Positions 60,506 through 64,000 of a stretch of DNA of 64,000 bases are shown in pieces (the stretch's first letter is position 1; each line of letters begins with the position of its first letter). The notes under the pieces were generated by a model. The model was not told the DNA's origin, did no database searches, and worked only from the letters and a program-made list of their open reading frames with translations. A program made the translations under genes and the position numbers. The stretch is from Verticillium longisporum. Lineage: Eukaryota; Ascomycota; Sordariomycetes; Glomerellales; Plectosphaerellaceae. The stretch spans positions 496,001 through 560,000 of the forward strand of contig JAETXT010000001.1 of assembly GCA_019188255.1 (NCBI GenBank). The letters are read 5' to 3'.

Positions 60506-62340
60506 GTCGACCTTGTGTCCAGCGGCTCTTGATTGGGATTAGGCCCTCGATTCAATCGCCAGTTCTTCTTCGATCCGATGGAGAGCATTCAGCTAGGAAT
60601 TTTCGATGTGCGATGGTCCGGCTGAGCTTGACAGTTCAGTTGTCGTTAATTGGTGAACAATCGCAGTTGTTGGACGACGTGATGTGTGGGGCGCTAACCG
60701 GGATGCGGTACGTCATATCGAATGTCCATGCATTCATTGTCAATCTTATGTAAGCGGCTGACCTGGCCTCGATATCTGACAATCCCTGGAGATCCCACAT
60801 GACACTGGCAACGACAGAAGGTTACTTATTTGAATACTCATCTGTCGTTCTTTGACTTTGCCGTTGAAGAGCTTTGAGGTTGTTCCACGCGTTGCGCAAT
60901 TGATAGACTACGGAATGAGTTAAAAGTGCGTTTCGCATGAAGTGTCTAGGCGAGGAACCCTCTCAGGCGCTTAATAACCGTAGTGATCGAATCCATTGCA
61001 GTCATGTATTGCATTACCTCTGGTTTTCCTGGGCCTTATATCTACTTGGTGACATCAGTTCTTGTAAAGTTGTTAGCCCTCGTTGATTCTTTACCAGTAG
61101 CTCACTGTGACCTCGCCGCTATTGGGTGTGGAACTTCAACCTTTACTCGCAAGAACAACGGCTCATTGGAGTTTCGGTGTGATTTTCAGACTTCTTGTTA
61201 TATCTCTTACAGGCTTATAAGAGAAAATGTTCCGAATTTCGTAGTGCGGAGCTTGCGCCACATGCGCCATAGTCTCCCGAGCTCTTCTAAGAGGAGATAT
61301 CGAAAAGCGAGGGTTAGGGTAAGGCAGGGACCGAGGACTCTAGTCATTGTGTTCACACTGCAATTATCCGACATGTGCCGGTCCTCGTCCATGGCGGACC
61401 TCTATACGTGCTGTTGCTCTTCCGCAAAACACATGACCGATAGCTATCCCAGCCAAGACAGGTCAAAAAAGCCATACTCTGGTTTCAGCATTTCAAAGTC
61501 ACAAGAGCCTTGTAGATGCAATGTAGCGCCATTTTGTATGCGCATCTGACAACATACCTACGACACTGCTTCCGAAGGAAATCATTTCATGATGTTTTGT
61601 GACAGTTCTTTATTTCTGATGAACAACCAGCTTTGACTGCATTATCGATGTCATTTGGCCAGTACTGGTAAAGATTTCCAACATGAAAACTACACATGCA
61701 CCTTGTGCCACCTTGTGCCGAACAACTTGACCACGCCAGCGTCCTGGCTGAGGATAGCAACTTACATATACTATGAGCTATGCACGCTGACAACATAACT
61801 TCTATGTCTGCATTTGCCTAGCAATAGTATGAAACCTTTTCACGTGGATCCTAAGTCAACTTGCTTGCAATGGCGTGTTTTCAGCTTGACCTTAATCGAA
61901 CCTCGAACGATAGATCAAGGAATCATCCCTAAGTATTTCACCTCGCGCGGACAATTGCTGCCTCTTCACTTCGATCGGGGCAAACCGAAACTATCACTCC
62001 ACAGGCGACACCAATCCTCATGACTAATTAATTATCTTGAAAGATGCTCGCTCGTGAATGCTCTTCAGCCCCAAGTATATATGCTAACACAGAAGAAGCG
62101 CGCTGCCCTTTTGGGCTTCAGGGAATCCGTCCACAATACTAGTACAAGAATGCAAATGGCCCTTTCAACCAAGCTGACGAGACGCTCGATGTCGCTGATT
62201 CAAAGCGGTTCTTGAAGCACGACAGTGGTCTTGTCTGACTCGAGGAACTCAAGCAGCGGTCGCCGCTGCACGGCCTTTAATCGAGCCCCAGACCGAGCTC
62301 TCCAGAGCAACAATTGCACCGGGTGCATGGCAGGAAATCC
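60506..62340. other. 1.8-kb gene-free spacer between kmt6 and the DUF155 gene
   Basis: Both neighbours are on the minus strand, so this should hold the kmt6 3' UTR and the promoter of the DUF155 gene, but it is longer than needed. It is more AT-rich than the genes and lacks plausible open frames (the 188-aa frame at 60983-61549 has no motif). It contains the telomere-like tract at 61309-61324, an inverted repeat near 61190-61229 and an ACGCGT box at 60887-60892. A non-coding RNA is possible. Confidence 0.5.
61309..61324 (-). other. Telomere-repeat-complementary tract (candidate telobox or telomerase RNA template)
   Basis: The minus strand reads CCTTACCCTAACCCTC. ACCCTAACCCT is 1.8 units of the complement of the fungal telomere repeat TTAGGG. 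I noticed no other two-unit tract of this kind in the window. It could be a telobox bound by Tbf1/Teb1-like factors, a short interstitial telomere relic, or the template of a minus-strand telomerase RNA; the sequence alone does not decide. Confidence 0.35.
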
Positions 62341-64000
62341 TCAAGGTATTTCGCGATCACGATACCTAGCTGGCATCTTCCTCTCCCTGCGAGAACGAGA
62401 ATCGCTGCGACCGCCACTCAGCCGCGACCCGATGCTATCCTCATCCACATAAGTGTCCCCAGGGAATGGCATCGTTTCATCGTCTGAGTCAGAAGCCACA
62501 AACCGACGGCTGCGGCGAGTTCGCAAGACAGGTGTTGGCGTAGCTTGCGCCTCGTCGTGATCATCGTTGTCCATGTCGTTATCATCGATGTAATCATCCG
62601 CTTCATCGCCCCCGCGGCGTGGAGTATTAGCCTTCAAAGCAGATTTTGATTTCCTTCCTTTGGGCTGGGACGGCGAGTCATCGGCTTTTGCGGAATCGCC
62701 ATTAGACTTGACATCCTCAGTAGCCTTATTCGGGTGTCGTCCTCGCCGCTTGTGCAACGGAGTGACTTGTTTGTTGAAACTGCCATTTACTAGCCAGCCT
62801 GCAGACGTTGACGCCGATTGTCGTTGTCGGGCTCTGCCGCGAGTTGGGGTGTTCATCTCAGTGGTTTCCTCGTCGTCATCCTGAACCGGGCTTTCGAGTC
62901 GTCGTCGGCTACGTCGTCGCGTGTCGCCCCGGGTCTGTTTACCCTTCTCAGCTTCTGCCACTTGCGTGTCCGTTTTGTTATCGGATTCCTCATCCACTGT
63001 CGTTGGCTCGTAGTCTTCTTCTTCTTCTTCTTCTTCCTCAGAATCTTCAATGAGGTCTCGCTTGCGTTTGCGACCTTCAGTAGGTATTGCCAAATCACTG
63101 GCAGCTTGCATGCCCTCTTCTGGCATCTGGGGTGCTTCCTTGCGTGCGCTAAGCCGTCCCCTCTTGACAGGCTTCGGCTCGGACTTGGTAGCCTGTCCGC
63201 GTCCTCCACCGCGCCCGCGACCGACCCCCCGGCCTCGCCCTCTTCCTCGGGTACCACCCCGGCCCCGACCTCGTGTTGAACCTCCTTGGACACGGGTCTT
63301 CTTAGCTGGCAATGGCTCCACACTCAAGCTTTCAGAGGTCGCTGGACCGTCCTCTTCGGCCGTCTTGTCTTTGATCATCTTCTTAGTCAGGTTTGGGAAA
63401 TTGTTGCCGTAGTTGAAAAACAGCTCCTCGCCAGCCTGGATGTTCCTCGTCGCCGAAAAGCGAATGCGATATTCGCCGTTGACGTACAGGATCTTCGGTT
63501 CGACATTGTAGGTATCCTGTTCATGATTGATGTAGCGGCTGTGATTGCCATATATAGCAGCATCGACCCAGATACCTTCTGAGTCCAACAGACTAAAGAC
63601 GTAAGAAGTAAATGAGCCTTCATCAAAGACTTCACCACGTCGTGCTTCTCTTCGAACGCCCTCGTCGTGCATGATGAGCTCGCCAGTGTACTCGATAACG
63701 AATTCATGTTGTGCAATGTCCTCCAGCGTGAACAGACCATACCCGCAGCCATCGAGTTGGCTTTTGCCAGGCGTGACTGCTTTGCAATGGCCACGCTGTA
63801 GCGCGCAATTCTGACAGCCAGTCTCCATGATACTCTCGTTGTCGCGATTGTCCGGATGCGCGCGTTCGATCACACCGCACGTACCACAAAGCTGAGGATC
63901 GCACTCACGGTTGAGTTGGACGCAGATGCAGTTCCTCTGCTGGCATGTCTTCCCACTCCCCGCACAAGCACACCCAGTAAATTTGTACGCGCAACATTCT
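62341..64000 (-). CDS. kmt6: Polycomb H3K27 methyltransferase KMT6/E(z), C-terminal part, cut by the window edge
   Basis: Catalytic subunit of PRC2, which places H3K27 methylation on silent chromatin and secondary-metabolite clusters. Only the 3' part is in the window, read without intron from the edge at 64000 to the stop at 62341. The CXC (pre-SET) domain is present: FTGCACAGSGKTCQQRNCIC, then ECDPQLCGTCG and GCQNCALQRG. The SET domain carries GCGYGLFTLEDIAQHEFVIE, the EYTGELI motif, NHSRYINHEQ and GEELFFNYG. After the SET core the protein continues for about 350 residues: an Arg-Gly-rich run (RGRGRGG and similar), basic KRKR, an acidic EDSEEEEEEEED stretch and alternating basic/acidic segments, ending in ARYRDREIP. 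Such a tail is absent from animal EZH2, which stops just after SET. The frame is intact. Confidence 0.93.
   Translation of the reverse strand, partial: ECCAYKFTGCACAGSGKTCQQRNCICVQLNRECDPQLCGTCGVIERAHPDNRDNESIMETGCQNCALQRGHCKAVTPGKSQLDGCGYGLFTLEDIAQHEFVIEYTGELIMHDEGVRREARRGEVFDEGSFTSYVFSLLDSEGIWVDAAIYGNHSRYINHEQDTYNVEPKILYVNGEYRIRFSATRNIQAGEELFFNYGNNFPNLTKKMIKDKTAEEDGPATSESLSVEPLPAKKTRVQGGSTRGRGRGGTRGRGRGRGVGRGRGGGRGQATKSEPKPVKRGRLSARKEAPQMPEEGMQAASDLAIPTEGRKRKRDLIEDSEEEEEEEEDYEPTTVDEESDNKTDTQVAEAEKGKQTRGDTRRRSRRRLESPVQDDDEETTEMNTPTRGRARQRQSASTSAGWLVNGSFNKQVTPLHKRRGRHPNKATEDVKSNGDSAKADDSPSQPKGRKSKSALKANTPRRGGDEADDYIDDNDMDNDDHDEAQATPTPVLRTRRSRRFVASDSDDETMPFPGDTYVDEDSIGSRLSGGRSDSRSRRERKMPARYRDREIP

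Overview
The window is nuclear DNA of a filamentous ascomycete (Pezizomycotina, most likely a Sordariomycete). Genes have short GT-AG introns, mostly 49-76 nt, with CTAAC/CTGAC-type branch sites. The families are typical of moulds: a Zn2Cys6 regulator, a soluble fumarate reductase fused to cytochrome b5, a KMT6-type PRC2 methyltransferase and a Rax1-type RGS protein. I see no transposon, rRNA, tRNA or CRISPR array. The gene set is mainly conserved housekeeping genes, separated by some long gene-free spacers.

Layout. 0.3-1.3 kb (+): putative mitochondrial membrane protein. 2.1-5.2 kb (-): Zn2Cys6 transcription factor, rebuilt here as 8 exons. 5.2-13.2 kb: gene-free. 13.2-14.1 kb (+): CIA2/MIP18 Fe-S targeting factor. 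15.9-19.1 kb (-): SNU114 spliceosomal GTPase. 19.7-21.1 kb (+): cytosolic acetoacetyl-CoA thiolase. 22.0-27.4 kb (-): SIN3 corepressor. 27.8-28.6 kb (-): secreted FAS1 protein. 30.7-32.8 kb (+): fumarate reductase-cytochrome b5. 32.8-38.3 kb: gene-free. 38.3-40.2 kb (+): sugar transporter. 41.7-43.6 kb (+): RBR ubiquitin ligase. 43.9-45.6 kb (-): CHK1. 46.4-47.1 kb (+): UBE2C-type E2. 47.7-48.4 kb (-): ribosomal protein eL31. 49.1-50.3 kb (+): Rax1-type RGS protein. 51.0-52.0 kb (-): COP9 signalosome subunit 7. 54.6-58.1 kb (+): copper P1B-ATPase. 58.5-60.5 kb (-): DUF155 protein. 62.3 kb to the edge (-): KMT6/E(z) H3K27 methyltransferase, cut by the window end.

Connections. CHK1 and the APC/C-type E2 share an 851-bp divergent promoter with two perfect MluI cell-cycle boxes. 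The RBR ligase, the E2 and CSN7 are all ubiquitin-system genes, but they are not an operon. SIN3 and KMT6 are two separate chromatin repressors.

Three cautions. (1) At least six conserved positions in five genes carry a single missing base, mostly in short homopolymers. The pattern looks like deletion-biased sequencing error, and coordinates of these genes are given as found. (2) Very long spacers may hide non-coding RNAs that I cannot recognise by eye. The best lead is a minus-strand ACCCTAACCCT tract at 61.3 kb in a 1.8-kb gene-free spacer, compatible with a telomerase-RNA template or a telobox. (3) All exon boundaries were read by eye from splice signals and protein continuity, without RNA data.
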